From the NCBI GenBank assembly GCA_963756815.1, contig CAVWPR010000005.1, forward strand, positions 248,001 to 312,000: DNA of 64,000 bases. Reading direction: 5' to 3'. Below the pieces are notes generated by a model. It did not search any database. It saw only the letters and a list, made by a program, of their open reading frames with translations, and had not been told where the DNA came from. A program made the translations under genes and the position numbers. The DNA is from JAENVU01 sp963756815 (GTDB lineage: Bacteria > Actinomycetota > Acidimicrobiia > IMCC26256 > JAENVU01). Below are positions 26,550 to 35,457 of this stretch, piece after piece; positions within the stretch are counted from its first letter, which is position 1; every line of letters starts with the position of its first letter.

Positions 26550-27809
26550 TCAGGCAGTCTCGTCGTTGCCCGACTCGAGCTCGGGGGACTTTTCGCCGAG
26601 GGCGGGCGGCTCGGCGCGGACCCCGCCCCAGCCCCGCCGTGCTCGGAGTCCCGCGACGTACGACAGGCCCGAGAAGAACAGCACCAGCGCGAGCAGGAAG
26701 AATCCGGAGCGACGGTCGATCACGTCGAGGAAGATCACCGGCACGAGCGCGCCCGCCACCCACGCGAGCTGGAAGCGGGTCTCGAAGCGCGCGAAGGCGC
26801 GGCCGCGCAGGTGCTCGGGACCGTCGCGGTGGACGAGGCTGTCGAACGCGATGCGGCCGGCCGCAGCACCTGCGGCGACGGTGAACCCGATGGCCATGGC
26901 ACCCAGCGTGCCGGCGTCGCGCGCCGCGAGCAGCGCGACGAGCGCCGACACCAGCAGCGAGCCCGCGAGGATCGACTCCTCCCTGAGCAGGCGTCGCAGT
27001 CGGGGCGTGACCACCACGCCGAAGAGCCCGCCGGCGGCGCTGGCGACGAGCACCAAGCCGAACACGATCGGATCCGAGCCGCGCTTCTTCAACAGGAACG
27101 CGAGCAGGAAGGTGAGGAATCCGACGCACCATCGCATGACCGCCATCGCCGTCCCGGCGTAGCGGATGCTGGGGACCGCGAGCTCGGCGCGTTCCTCCAC
27201 GGTCTCGGCGGCGGCAGGACGGGGCGAGGCCGGGATCCGCATCGCGAGGAACCCGGCGACGACGAAGACGACGGTCGCGAGCAAGAGCGAGCCGCGCGCG
27301 TCGAACACGGCGACGATGCCGGCGGCGGGGAGCCCGCCGACGAGGCTCGACACGATCGCGATCAGCGACAGCCTCGAGTTGGCCTCCACCAGCTCGGAGT
27401 CGTTGCGCACGACGGCCGGGACGAGGCTCGACTTGGCGACGGCATGGCCCTTCGACAGCACGAGCGCAACGAAGGCCAGCGGGAAGAGCAGCACCGTGTG
27501 CAGCTGGCTCACCATCAGGAAGCACACCACCGCGCGTCCGAAGCAACCGACGGCCATGAGCGTGCGCCGTCCGGCCCGGCTGCGGTCCAGCGCCGGGCCG
27601 ATCACCGGAGCCACGAGCGAGAACGGCGCGAGGGTGAGGAGCAGGTACAGCAGGACCTGGGTGCGCGACTCGCCGATGCTCTGGGTGAAGAAGATGGATC
27701 CCGCGAGCGACACGGTCAGGCACGCGTCACCCACGGAGGCGGCTGCGTGGGTCACCGCGAGCCGGCCGAAGGGGTTCAGCTCGTAGGTGCGGGGATCGCG
27801 GGTCACCAT
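26550..27809 (-). CDS. MFS transporter
   Basis: 419 residues with about twelve hydrophobic segments and the MFS loop signature APVIGPALDRSRAGRRTLMAVG between helices 2 and 3. A conserved loop FARFETRFQLAWVAGALVPVIF lies in the second half. The substrate is not predictable. ATG 27809 follows RDPRTYELNPFGRLAVTHAAAS, the natural soluble N-terminus; earlier in-frame starts lie in low-complexity sequence. It sits upstream of the eis-like gene in a two-gene unit, and its promoter region is shared with ppk. Confidence 0.8.
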   Translation of the reverse strand: MVTRDPRTYELNPFGRLAVTHAAASVGDACLTVSLAGSIFFTQSIGESRTQVLLYLLLTLAPFSLVAPVIGPALDRSRAGRRTLMAVGCFGRAVVCFLMVSQLHTVLLFPLAFVALVLSKGHAVAKSSLVPAVVRNDSELVEANSRLSLIAIVSSLVGGLPAAGIVAVFDARGSLLLATVVFVVAGFLAMRIPASPRPAAAETVEERAELAVPSIRYAGTAMAVMRWCVGFLTFLLAFLLKKRGSDPIVFGLVLVASAAGGLFGVVVTPRLRRLLREESILAGSLLVSALVALLAARDAGTLGAMAIGFTVAAGAAAGRIAFDSLVHRDGPEHLRGRAFARFETRFQLAWVAGALVPVIFLDVIDRRSGFFLLALVLFFSGLSYVAGLRARRGWGGVRAEPPALGEKSPELESGNDETA

Positions 27810-27851
27810 CGTCGTCGGAACGCTACCGGCCGTCTCGTCGAGCAACTCGGT

Positions 27852-27917
27852 GTTCACCCGACGGCCAGATCGTGGCCAGGTCGACGTCGTCGGGGCGTCG
27901 TTCGCCCTGCGTACTGT
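27852..27917 (+). promoter_or_regulatory. Putative PHO box and promoter of ppk
   Basis: Three abutting 11-mers, GTTCACCCGAC (27852-27862), GGCCAGATCGT (27863-27873) and GGCCAGGTCGA (27874-27884), precede TACTGT (27912-27917), a TAnnnT -10. The first matches the GTTCACC core known for PhoP/RegX3-type direct repeats in actinobacteria, and the gap from repeats to -10 is 27 nt, the same as before pstS. It lies between the divergent MFS and ppk genes. Pho control of ppk is inferred. Confidence 0.5.
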
Positions 27918-27990
27918 GCGTTCCGTCGACCCCGAGCCTCCGCCGGGGTCCGCGCCGGAACCGAGTCTCCCCGCTCGCGGGTCCGGCCCC

Positions 27991-28016
27991 CGATCCACTC
28001 CTCCCCGAGTGGATCG
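27991..28016. promoter_or_regulatory. Perfect 10-bp hairpin in the ppk leader
   Basis: CGATCCACTC (27991-28000), a six-base loop CTCCCC, and GAGTGGATCG (28007-28016) form a perfect stem 34 nt before the ppk ATG. No U-tract follows, so it is not a simple terminator. It may be a leader-RNA hairpin or an operator dyad. Confidence 0.45.
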
Positions 28017-28050
28017 CGCCCGAACCAGTCCCGGGAAGGGGGTCGGTACG

Positions 28051-30122
28051 ATGCAGCCCGTGGACGACCCCGGGAGACTCCTGAACCGAGAGCTGTCCTG
28101 GCTCGCGTTCAACGCCCGCGTCCTCGAGCTCGCCGCGGACACCCAACGGCCCGTCCTCGAGCGCGCCAAGTTCCTCGCGATCTTCACCACGAACCTCGAC
28201 GAGTTCGTCCAGGTCCGGGTGTCCGGCCTGCAGGAGCAGGTGGTGGCCGGTGTGCGCACCACGTCGCCCGACGGCCGTCGCCCCACCGAGCAGCTCGACG
28301 CCGTCCGGGCGGAGATCCGCCGCCTCGTGTCGCGCCAGGCCGAGGTGTTCACCCAGGGCGTCCTGCCCGAGCTGGCCGCGTGCGGGATCGTCTTCTCGGA
28401 GTGGGCCGACCTCGACGACGACGACCGCAAGTACCTCGTCGACGTCTTCCACGCCCGGGTCTTCCCTGTCCTGACGCCGCTCGCGGTGGACCCCGCGCAT
28501 CCGTTCCCCTACATCTCCAGCCTCTCGCTCAACCTGGCGGTGCAGGTGCTCGACCCCGACACGGGCGAGGAGCGCTTCGCGCGCGTGAAGGTCCCGCCGC
28601 TGCTCCCACGATTCCTGGTGCTGCCGGACCACCAGCGCGTCGTCGCGCTCGAGCAGGTCATCGCGGCGCACCTCGACCAGCTGTTCCCCGGGATGACGAT
28701 CACCGCGCACTATCCGTTCCGCGTCACGCGCGACGCCGACTTCGAGCTCGACGACGAGAACGAGGACCTCCTCGAGGCGATCGAGAGCGTCCTCACGCTC
28801 CGGAAGCGCTCGGGCCACGTCGTGCGGCTCGAGGTGGACACGACGATGGCGGACGAGATCCGCGAGCTGCTCGTGCGCGAGCTCGAGCTGAGCGACGACG
28901 ACGTCTCGATCATCGACGGCCCCCTCGACCTGTCGGGACTCTGGGGGCTCCAGGCGCTGGACCGACCCGAGCTCAAGGACGAGCCGTGGGTGCCCCAGAC
29001 CCAGGCCGTCCTCACGCGGACCGACCCGCCCCCCGACCTCTTCCGGGTCCTCCAGTCCGGCGACGTGCTGGTGCACCACCCCTACGACTCGTTCGCGACG
29101 AGCGTCGCCGAGTTCGTCGACCAGGCCGCGCGCGACCCGCAGGTGCTCGCGATCAAGCAGACGCTCTACCGAACCGGCGGCCAGGAGAGCGGCATCATCT
29201 CGTCGCTGGTACGCGCCGCCGAGGCGGGCAAGCAGGTGGTGGCCCTCGTCGAGTTGAAGGCCCGCTTCGACGAGGAGGTCAACGTCGAGCGCGCGCACGA
29301 GCTGGAAGAAGCGGGCGTGCACGTCGTGTACGGGATCGTCGGCCTCAAGACGCACACCAAGGTGCTGCTGATCGTCCGGGACGAGCACACCGGCGTCCGC
29401 CGCTACTGCCACGTGGGCACCGGCAACTACAACGCGGTCACGGCCAACCTGTACGAAGACCTCGGTCTGCTCACCGCCGACCCGGACATCGGGGCCGACC
29501 TCACCGAGCTGTTCAACTCGCTGACCGGGTACTCCCGACCGCAGCGGTACCGCCGCATCGTCGTCGCGCCGCACGATCTGCGCAACGCGATCGTCGAGCG
29601 CATCGAGGCCGAGGCGGCGCGCGGCGCCGAGGGGCGCATCGTGATGAAGATGAACGCGCTCGTGGACCCGATCGCGATCGATGCGCTCTACGCCGCGTCG
29701 GCCGCCGGCACCCCGGTCGATCTGCTGATCCGCGGGATCTGCTGTCTGCGCCCGGGCGTCCCGGGGCTCTCGGAGACGATCCGGGTGCGTTCCCTGCTCG
29801 GCCGGTTCCTGGAGCACTCGCGCATCTACGGGTTCGGCGCCGATCCCGAAACTGCGGAGTACCTGATCGGCTCGGCGGACCTGATGCCCCGCAACCTGGA
29901 TCGGCGGGTCGAGGCGCTGGTGCCGGTCCGCGCCCCGCGCTCCGCCGGCGGCTCGCCGAGATCATCGCCGTCGAGCTCGCCGACGACCGGCAGGTGTGGG
30001 AGCTCGACGGCGCGGGTCACTGGCACCGGGTGCCCACCCACGTCGGCCTCGATGCCCACCGTGAGCTCATGGAGCGGGCGATCAGCCGCAGTCACGAGCT
30101 CCGCAGCGACGGCTGGAGCTGA
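28051..30122 (+). CDS. ppk1: Polyphosphate kinase 1, frameshift near the C-terminus
   Basis: Reversible transfer of ATP gamma-phosphate onto polyphosphate. The N-terminus LLNRELSWLAFNARVLELA, the FTTNLDEF block, HPYDSF, the autophosphorylated His region GLKTHTKVLLIVR and the C-terminal catalytic ADLMPRNLDRRVEAL are all present. ATG 28051 has GGGAAGGGGG upstream. Near 29935-29940 one base is missing (C-rich run): after restoring it the tail reads LRRRLAEIIAVELADDRQVW and stops at 30122, the normal end, about 690 residues in total. Uncorrected, the frame ends at 30174 inside the Nudix gene. It starts an operon-like run ppk-nudix-sixA-surE. Confidence 0.92.
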
Positions 30123-30125
30123 TCG

Positions 30126-30533
30126 GTGCCCGATCCCGACGGAACGGAGGTGCGGGCGGCCGGCGGCGTCGTGACGCGCGTCGGTGCCGACGGCGTCGAG
30201 GTGCTCGTCGTCCACCGACCCGCGTACGACGATTGGAGCCTGCCCAAGGGCAAGCTCGAACCGGGTGAGGACGACGAGACCGCGGCGCGGCGCGAGGTGC
30301 TCGAGGAGACCGGCGTCGACGCCGCGGTCGTGGGTCGCGCCGGCTCCGTGCGCTACACCGATCGACGCGGTCGTGCCAAGCACGTCGAGTACTTCGCGAT
30401 GTCCGTCCGCTCGACCGCCGCCCGTACGCCGGACGACGAGGTCGACGTCGTGGCCTGGTGGCCGGTGGCCACTGCGGCGACCGAGCTCACGTATCCACAC
30501 GACCGCGAGCTCGTGCGCGGCGCACCGTCGTGA
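30126..30533 (+). CDS. Nudix hydrolase
   Basis: 135 residues with a complete Nudix box: GKLEPGEDDETAARREVLEETGV (G-x5-E-x7-R-E-x2-E-E-x-G). It hydrolyses nucleoside diphosphates linked to another moiety. Size and the WSLPKGKLEPGE lead-in resemble diadenosine polyphosphate or MutT-type enzymes; MutT1-like proteins of actinobacteria pair this domain with a histidine phosphatase, and here the next gene is exactly such a phosphatase. GTG 30126 starts 3 bp after the ppk stop. The stop overlaps the next start (GTGA). Confidence 0.88.
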   Translation: MPDPDGTEVRAAGGVVTRVGADGVEVLVVHRPAYDDWSLPKGKLEPGEDDETAARREVLEETGVDAAVVGRAGSVRYTDRRGRAKHVEYFAMSVRSTAARTPDDEVDVVAWWPVATAATELTYPHDRELVRGAPS

Positions 30534-31000
30534 AGAAGTTCGCCTGCTACGTCGTGCGGCACGCCGACGCGGGCAAGCGCGGCACGGTCGCCGACGAGGA
30601 GCGGCCTCTGTCGCGACGCGGCCGCGTCCAGGCGGAGTGGATCGCCGGGACGCTCGCCGATCTGGGGATCACGCGTCTGCTCGCGAGCCCGTACGTCCGC
30701 TGCGTCGAGACCCTCGAACCGCTCGCGGCGCTCATCGACGTCGAGATCGAGGTGAGCGACGACCTGGGCGAGGGCAACGGCCCGGCGGCGGTGCTCGCTT
30801 TCCTCGACGCGGCCGATGCACCGATCGCCATCTGCAGCCACGGTGACGTCATCGGCGAGCTCCTCGAGGCGCTCGACGAGCGAGACGTCCCCCGCGACGA
30901 CGACCGCATGGCGAAGGGGAGCACCTGGGTGCTCACGCGCCGCGAGGGCACCATCGTCGACGCGCACTACGTGCCGGCCCCGAAGGGCACCCGCGCGTGA
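30530..31000 (+). CDS. SixA-like histidine phosphatase
   Basis: 156-residue histidine phosphatase-superfamily protein: the RHG-type motif is YVVRHADAGKRG, then LSRRGRVQAEWIAG, RLLASPYVRCVETLEPLA and the second His in ICSHGDVIGELL. SixA-type proteins remove phosphate from protein phosphohistidine. The Nudix gene and this one overlap by 4 bp, the order seen as a single fused protein in mycobacterial MutT1, so the pair may act together on nucleotide pools. GTG 30530 is chosen because of the overlap. Confidence 0.82.
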   Translation: MKKFACYVVRHADAGKRGTVADEERPLSRRGRVQAEWIAGTLADLGITRLLASPYVRCVETLEPLAALIDVEIEVSDDLGEGNGPAAVLAFLDAADAPIAICSHGDVIGELLEALDERDVPRDDDRMAKGSTWVLTRREGTIVDAHYVPAPKGTRA

Positions 31001-31786
31001 CCGTCTCGCCGCGGCGGGTGCTGGTGACGAACGACGACGGCGTGGCGTCGCCCGGGATCGTGGCGCTGGCGAAGGCGCTGCACGACGCCGGCCACGACGT
31101 GCGCGTCGTGGCACCTGCGACCGATCTCAGCGGGGCCGGGGCGTCGATCGGTCCGCTCCATCGGGGTGAGCCGAATCCCGGTGGCCGAGCGCCGCTGGCC
31201 GGAGCTCCCCGAGGTGCCGGTGCTCGCCATCGAGCGCCCGCCGGCCACGGCCGTGTACCTGGCGTGCCTCGGTGGCTTCGGCGACCGTCCCGATGTCGTC
31301 GCGTCCGGCATCAACCCGGGCGCCAACACCGGCCACCTGGTCCTGCACAGCGGCACCGTCGGTGCCGCGTTGACCGCCGCCGGTCTCGGGGTGCCCGCGC
31401 TCGCCGTGAGCCTGCGCTGGTCCGAGGAGGGCGAGTACCACTGGGACACCGCGGCCGAGCTCGCGGTGCCCGCGCTCGAGTGGGTCGTCGACGGAGATGC
31501 ACCGCGTGTGTTGAACCTCAACGTCCCGAATCGTCCGTTCGCCGAACTGCGCGGAGTGCGCGAAGCGACGTTGGCCCCGTACGGCGAGTTCTGGGTCGCG
31601 TCGGCCGACGTGCGCGACGGCGACCTCCGGATGGAGTTCACGGGGAAGACCGACGACTTCGATCCGGCCACGGACGAGGCCCTCCTCACCGAGGGGTACG
31701 CGACGGTCACGCCGCTCCTCGGCATCGTCGCCGCGCCGCTCAAGGGATCCGGGGCCGCGGTCGACAACGCGTGGCGGCAACGCTGA
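30997..31786 (+). CDS. surE: SurE nucleotide phosphatase, one frameshift
   Basis: 5'/3'-nucleotidase (stationary-phase survival protein). The N-terminal metal site VLVTNDDGVASPGIVAL is in one frame and the remainder (VASGINPGANTGHLVLHSGTVGAA; GVPALAVSLRW; VLNLNVPN) in the next. Deleting one A near 31175 joins them as GPLHRGEPIPVAERRWPEL, giving about 262 residues, the normal size. Asp-Asp, Ser and Asn metal ligands are intact (NDD, SGINPGAN). GTG 30997 overlaps the sixA stop by 4 bp. Confidence 0.87.
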
Positions 31787-31860
31787 CGCAACGGAACCGG
31801 AGGAGGTTTCGTGCCACCCCGTACACTGCGACCGACGTGCCGCCGAAGCAGGAGCGAACC

Positions 31861-32322
31861 TTGACCGTCGACATCGGGCAGACCGCCCCCGAGTTCACCC
31901 TCAAGGATCAGGCCGGCAACGACGTGAGCCTGGCCGACTACCGGGGCAAGCCCGTCGTGCTCGTGTTCTACCCCTTCACGTTCACCGGGGTGTGCGAGGG
32001 AGAGATGTGCGAGATCCGCGACGATCCGTCGGTGTTCGACGGTGCCGGCGCGTCGGTCCTCGCGATCAGTTGCGACACCCGCCACGCCCAGGCGCAGTGG
32101 GCCGAGCAACAGGGCTTCACCTTCCCGATCCTCTCGGACTTCTGGCCCCACGGCGAGGTCGCGAAGGCCTACGGCGTCTTCAACGAGAAGCTCGGCTGCG
32201 CCAACCGCGGGACCTTCGTCATCGATCGCGACGGGGTGGTCGCAGCGAAGTTCGAATCGGCCGGACTCGCGTCGCCGCGTGCGCGCGAGGACTACGAGCA
32301 GGCATTGGCGAAGGTGACATGA
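31861..32322 (+). CDS. Peroxiredoxin (AhpE/BCP-like)
   Basis: 153-residue thiol peroxidase. The peroxidatic Cys is in YPFTFTGVCEGEMCEIRDD (PxxxT/S-x-x-C), with a second Cys four residues on that could resolve the disulfide; a third is in LGCANRGTFVID. The thioredoxin fold is complete. TTG 31861 with GGAG seven bases upstream is the best Shine-Dalgarno start; GTG 31837 lies 10 nt after TACACT (31822-31827) and would give an eight-residue longer protein. The small downstream gene overlaps by ATGA. Confidence 0.87.
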   Translation: MTVDIGQTAPEFTLKDQAGNDVSLADYRGKPVVLVFYPFTFTGVCEGEMCEIRDDPSVFDGAGASVLAISCDTRHAQAQWAEQQGFTFPILSDFWPHGEVAKAYGVFNEKLGCANRGTFVIDRDGVVAAKFESAGLASPRAREDYEQALAKVT

Positions 32323-32702
32323 AGTTCTCCGACATGATGGGCAAGCGTGACCGCGGCACCACCGAGGTCACGGATCCGCAGCCTCCCGCGGAGGCGGCAA
32401 CCGCGCCGCCGGTCCCCGAGGCACCGGTCCGCTTCACCGGCGCCCGCTCCGAGCTCGACGAGGCCGCGGCCGCGCTCGGGAACGGCGCAGTCACCCGCGA
32501 GGCAACCGTCGTGCCGCCGGTGGCGGAGACGGTGGCGTTCACCCCCGCGCCGCGACCCGCCGTCGAACCGCTCGGACCGCCGTCGATCAGCGACGTCGTC
32601 GCCGAGCTCGCCCCCCGGCCGGCCACCGCCGGCGCACCGCTCGACACGGGCACCTGGCTCGACGGCATCGACACGATCGACGACGACCTCCTGCCCCACT
32701 AG
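32319..32702 (+). CDS. Pro/Ala-rich protein of unknown function
   Basis: 127 residues, translationally coupled to the peroxiredoxin gene (ATGA). The N-terminus MKFSDMMGKRDRG is basic; the rest is a low-complexity Pro/Ala/Thr/Glu linker with two short conserved-looking segments, PVRFTGARSELDEAAAALG and DTGTWLDGIDTIDDDLLPH. It has no signal peptide or membrane helix. It looks like a mostly disordered cytoplasmic protein. I recognise no family. Confidence 0.5.
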   Translation: MKFSDMMGKRDRGTTEVTDPQPPAEAATAPPVPEAPVRFTGARSELDEAAAALGNGAVTREATVVPPVAETVAFTPAPRPAVEPLGPPSISDVVAELAPRPATAGAPLDTGTWLDGIDTIDDDLLPH

Positions 32703-32718
32703 GGCAGAGTGCCGGGCG

Positions 32719-33417
32719 TCAGTTGCGCTCGTAGCGGTAGCCCACGCCGCGCACCGTGACGATCCGCGTCGGATTCGACGGATCGTCCTCGACCTTGGCA
32801 CGCAGGCGCTTGATGTGGACGTCGAGCGTCTTGGTGTCCCCGAAGTAGTTCGGACCCCAGATCCGGTCGATGAGCACGTCGCGCGTGAGCACCCGGCCCG
32901 CGTTCAGCATGAGCAGCTCGAGCAGCTCGAACTCCTTCAGCGGGAGCGCGACGAGCTCGCCCCGGACCGAAACCTCGTGCCGCGACACGTCGACGAGCAC
33001 GTCGCCGACCTCCACGAAATCCTCGCGATCCACGATCGCATCCGCCTGGTGCCCGCGTCGGAGCGCAGCCCGGACACGCGCGACCAGCTCGCGGAGCCGG
33101 AACGGCTTGGCGACGTAGTCGTCGGCACCGACCTCGAGCCCGACCACCGCGTCGATCTCGGACCCCTTCGCGGTGACCATGATGATCGGCACCCGCGACG
33201 TGGTGCGGATCTGCCGGCACACGTCGATGCCCGAGACGCGCGGGAGCATGACGTCGAGCAGGATCACCGCCGGCCGCGAGCGCTCGAACTTGTCGAGTGC
33301 CTCGACGCCGTCGGCCGCCGTCTCCACGAGGAAACCTTCCGCGGTCAGGGCGACCGAGAGCGCATCGCGGTACGACGCCTCGTCGTCGACGACGAGCACC
33401 AGGGGCGGATCGGCCAT
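32719..33417 (-). CDS. OmpR/PhoB-type response regulator (RegX3-like) of the phosphate operon
   Basis: 232 residues: receiver domain with acidic pocket VDDEAS, phospho-Asp in VILLDVMLP, Thr in IIMVTAKG and Lys in YVAKPFRL; then a winged-helix output domain (LPLKEFELLELLM, TLDVHIKRLRAKVEDDP, VRGVGYRYERN). It follows the histidine kinase with a TGATG overlap, and pstSCAB lies upstream on the same strand, so it is most likely the PhoB/RegX3 activator of phosphate starvation genes. Its probable targets are the PHO-box-like repeats before pstS and ppk. Confidence 0.9.
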   Translation of the reverse strand: MADPPLVLVVDDEASYRDALSVALTAEGFLVETAADGVEALDKFERSRPAVILLDVMLPRVSGIDVCRQIRTTSRVPIIMVTAKGSEIDAVVGLEVGADDYVAKPFRLRELVARVRAALRRGHQADAIVDREDFVEVGDVLVDVSRHEVSVRGELVALPLKEFELLELLMLNAGRVLTRDVLIDRIWGPNYFGDTKTLDVHIKRLRAKVEDDPSNPTRIVTVRGVGYRYERN

Positions 33418-34499
33418 CAGCGGTCCTCGAGGAAGAGTGGGGTGGTGCCGGCCAGCATCGGAACCCGCAGCCGGAAGGTGGAGCCGTCACCCTCTCGCGA
33501 CTCGACGGTGACGTCACCGTCGTGCGCGTGCGCGACGTTGCGCACGATGGCGAGCCCGAGACCGGTCCCGCCCGTGGTGCGGCTCCGCGCCCGGTCGACG
33601 CGGTAGAAGCGTTCGAAGATGCGGTCGAGGTCGCGCGAGGGGATGCCGACACCGTGGTCGCGGACCTCGATCGTGAGCCACCCGTCGACCTCGCGTGCGA
33701 GGAGCGACACCGGCTCTCCCGGATCGGAGTACTTCAGCGCGTTGTCGAGCAGGTTGGCGATGGCGCTCACCATCTGGCGGCGGTCGCACACCAGATGCCC
33801 CGAGCACGGCGTGACCTCGAGCGCATGGCCCGAGGCCGCCGCCGCACCCTCGACCCGTTCGACGGCCGCGTCGACGAGCTCCGGGATCGACACCTGCTCC
33901 CGACGTGCCGGCTGCGATTCGATGTGGCCGAGGTCGAGCAGGTCGTCGACGATCGCGCCCACACGCGTCGCCTCGGTGGCGATCCGCTCCGCCAGCTGTC
34001 GGGCGACGTCGGCGTCGTCGACGCCGGCGAGGGTCTCGGCGAGCACCGCCAGTGCGCCGACCGGCGTCTTGAGCTCGTGACTCACGTTGGCGACGAAGTC
34101 GCGCCGCACGGTCTCGATCCGACGCGCCTCGGTGACGTCCCGTACCAACCCGACCGCGCCGATGTGGCGGCCGTCGGCGACGAGCGGGCGGGCGGTCATG
34201 AAGAAGACCTCGGGCGGCGGTCCGAAGAGCTGCAGCTCCCGCGAGCACTCCTCGCCGTTGCGAGCACGGTCGAGCAGCTCCCGCAGCGCGCCGCCGGCGA
34301 GCGCGTCGGCGTGCCGGGCGTCCTGGAACCGCTCGGCGGCCCGGTTCCGGAGCACGACCTCGCCCGCGGCGTCCACCACCACGATGGCGTCACCGACTGC
34401 GTCCAGCGCCTCCGCGAGCCGCCGGCGATCGAGGTCCGCGGCGATGTCGACGTTGGCGGAGCGGTCGTCGCCGAACTGCGCACGACGACGTTGGTTCAT
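33417..34499 (-). CDS. PhoR/SenX3-like histidine kinase without membrane segments
   Basis: 360 residues: PAS domain (ALDAVGDAIVVVDAAGEVVL to GLVRDVTEARRIE), dimerisation/phosphoacceptor helix FVANVSHELKTPVGAL, ATPase N box NLLDNALKYSDPGEP, G1 DHGVGIPSRDL, F box RIFERFYRVDRAR and G2 TGGTGLGLAIV. The start at ATG 34499 and every upstream in-frame extension lack hydrophobic helices, unlike SenX3 or PhoR, so this kinase should be cytosolic and sense phosphate status indirectly, for example through PhoU and the Pst transporter. It overlaps the response regulator start. Confidence 0.88.
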   Translation of the reverse strand: MNQRRRAQFGDDRSANVDIAADLDRRRLAEALDAVGDAIVVVDAAGEVVLRNRAAERFQDARHADALAGGALRELLDRARNGEECSRELQLFGPPPEVFFMTARPLVADGRHIGAVGLVRDVTEARRIETVRRDFVANVSHELKTPVGALAVLAETLAGVDDADVARQLAERIATEATRVGAIVDDLLDLGHIESQPARREQVSIPELVDAAVERVEGAAAASGHALEVTPCSGHLVCDRRQMVSAIANLLDNALKYSDPGEPVSLLAREVDGWLTIEVRDHGVGIPSRDLDRIFERFYRVDRARSRTTGGTGLGLAIVRNVAHAHDGDVTVESREGDGSTFRLRVPMLAGTTPLFLEDR

Positions 34500-34587
34500 C
34501 TCGTGTCCTCGTGGTCCTTCGGACCGGGCCGGACGGGCCCCGCTCCACTCATCGGGCAGTTGGCGGTGGAAGCCGTGACCGCTGCGC

Positions 34588-35457
34588 TCATCCGAACCGG
34601 CCGGTGATGTAACCCTCGGTCCGAGCATCCGACGGCGACGTGAAGATCGTCTGCGTGGCGTCGAACTCGACCAGCCGCCCGGTGCGGCCACCCTGCTCGT
34701 CGACGTCCGTGGTGAAGAACGCGGTGCGGTCGGAGACGCGTGCCGCCTGCTGCATGTTGTGGGTCACGATCACGATCGTGAACTCGCGCTTGAGGTCCAC
34801 CATCAGGTCCTCGATGCGCGAGGTGGCGATCGGGTCGAGCGCCGAGCACGGCTCGTCCATCAGGACGACGTCGGGTGAGACCGCGAGCGCCCGCGCGATG
34901 CAGAGGCGCTGCTGCTGACCCCCCGAGAGCGCGAACGCGCTCTTCTTCAGCTTGTCCTTGACCTCGTCCCACAGCGCGGCGCGAGTGAGCGCGTGCTCGA
35001 CGAGGTCGCCGAGGTCGCCCTTGTACTTGTTGATCCGGGGACCGTACGCGACGTTGTCGTAGATCGACTTGGGGAACGGGTTGGGCCGCTGGAACACCAT
35101 GCCGATGCGCCGCCGCACCTCGGCCGCGTCCACCTTCGGGCCGTAGAGGTCCTCGCCGTGGTAGCCGATGCTCCCGTGCACGGTCGCGCCGGGGATGAAG
35201 TCGTTCATGCGGTTGAGGCACCGGAGGAAGGTGCTCTTGCCGCAGCCCGACGGACCGATGATCGCGGTGATCTCGTTGGCGCCGATGTCGAGCGTGACGC
35301 CGTCGACGGCCCGGTGCGCGCCGTAGTCGACCGCGGCGGACCGGACCTCGAACACGACCTCCGTCGGTTCGCCCTCAGGCAGCTCCGTGGCGGCGTCGGT
35401 CACCGGTGAGACGTTACTGGCCATGATGAGGGACTCGTTCATTCTCATGTCGGTCAT
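34588..35457 (-). CDS. pstB: PstB, phosphate ABC transporter ATPase
   Basis: 289 residues. Walker A IIGPSGCGKSTFLR, Q-loop GMVFQRPNPFPKSI, signature FALSGGQQQRLCIARALA, Walker B VVLMDEPCSALDPIA and the H-loop IVIVTHNMQQA. The NRMNDFIPGATVHG and PNPFPKS blocks are PstB-specific. It energises PstAC. ATG 35457 overlaps the pstA stop (ATGA); later in-frame ATGs at the N-terminus would shorten it by a few residues. Confidence 0.95.
   Translation of the reverse strand: MTDMRMNESLIMASNVSPVTDAATELPEGEPTEVVFEVRSAAVDYGAHRAVDGVTLDIGANEITAIIGPSGCGKSTFLRCLNRMNDFIPGATVHGSIGYHGEDLYGPKVDAAEVRRRIGMVFQRPNPFPKSIYDNVAYGPRINKYKGDLGDLVEHALTRAALWDEVKDKLKKSAFALSGGQQQRLCIARALAVSPDVVLMDEPCSALDPIATSRIEDLMVDLKREFTIVIVTHNMQQAARVSDRTAFFTTDVDEQGGRTGRLVEFDATQTIFTSPSDARTEGYITGRFG

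Noticed and set aside
30997..32322. SurE-peroxiredoxin fusion of 441 residues
   Set aside because: The middle is out-of-frame surE sequence; a frameshift near 31175 joins surE to an unrelated frame that happens to be the peroxiredoxin frame.
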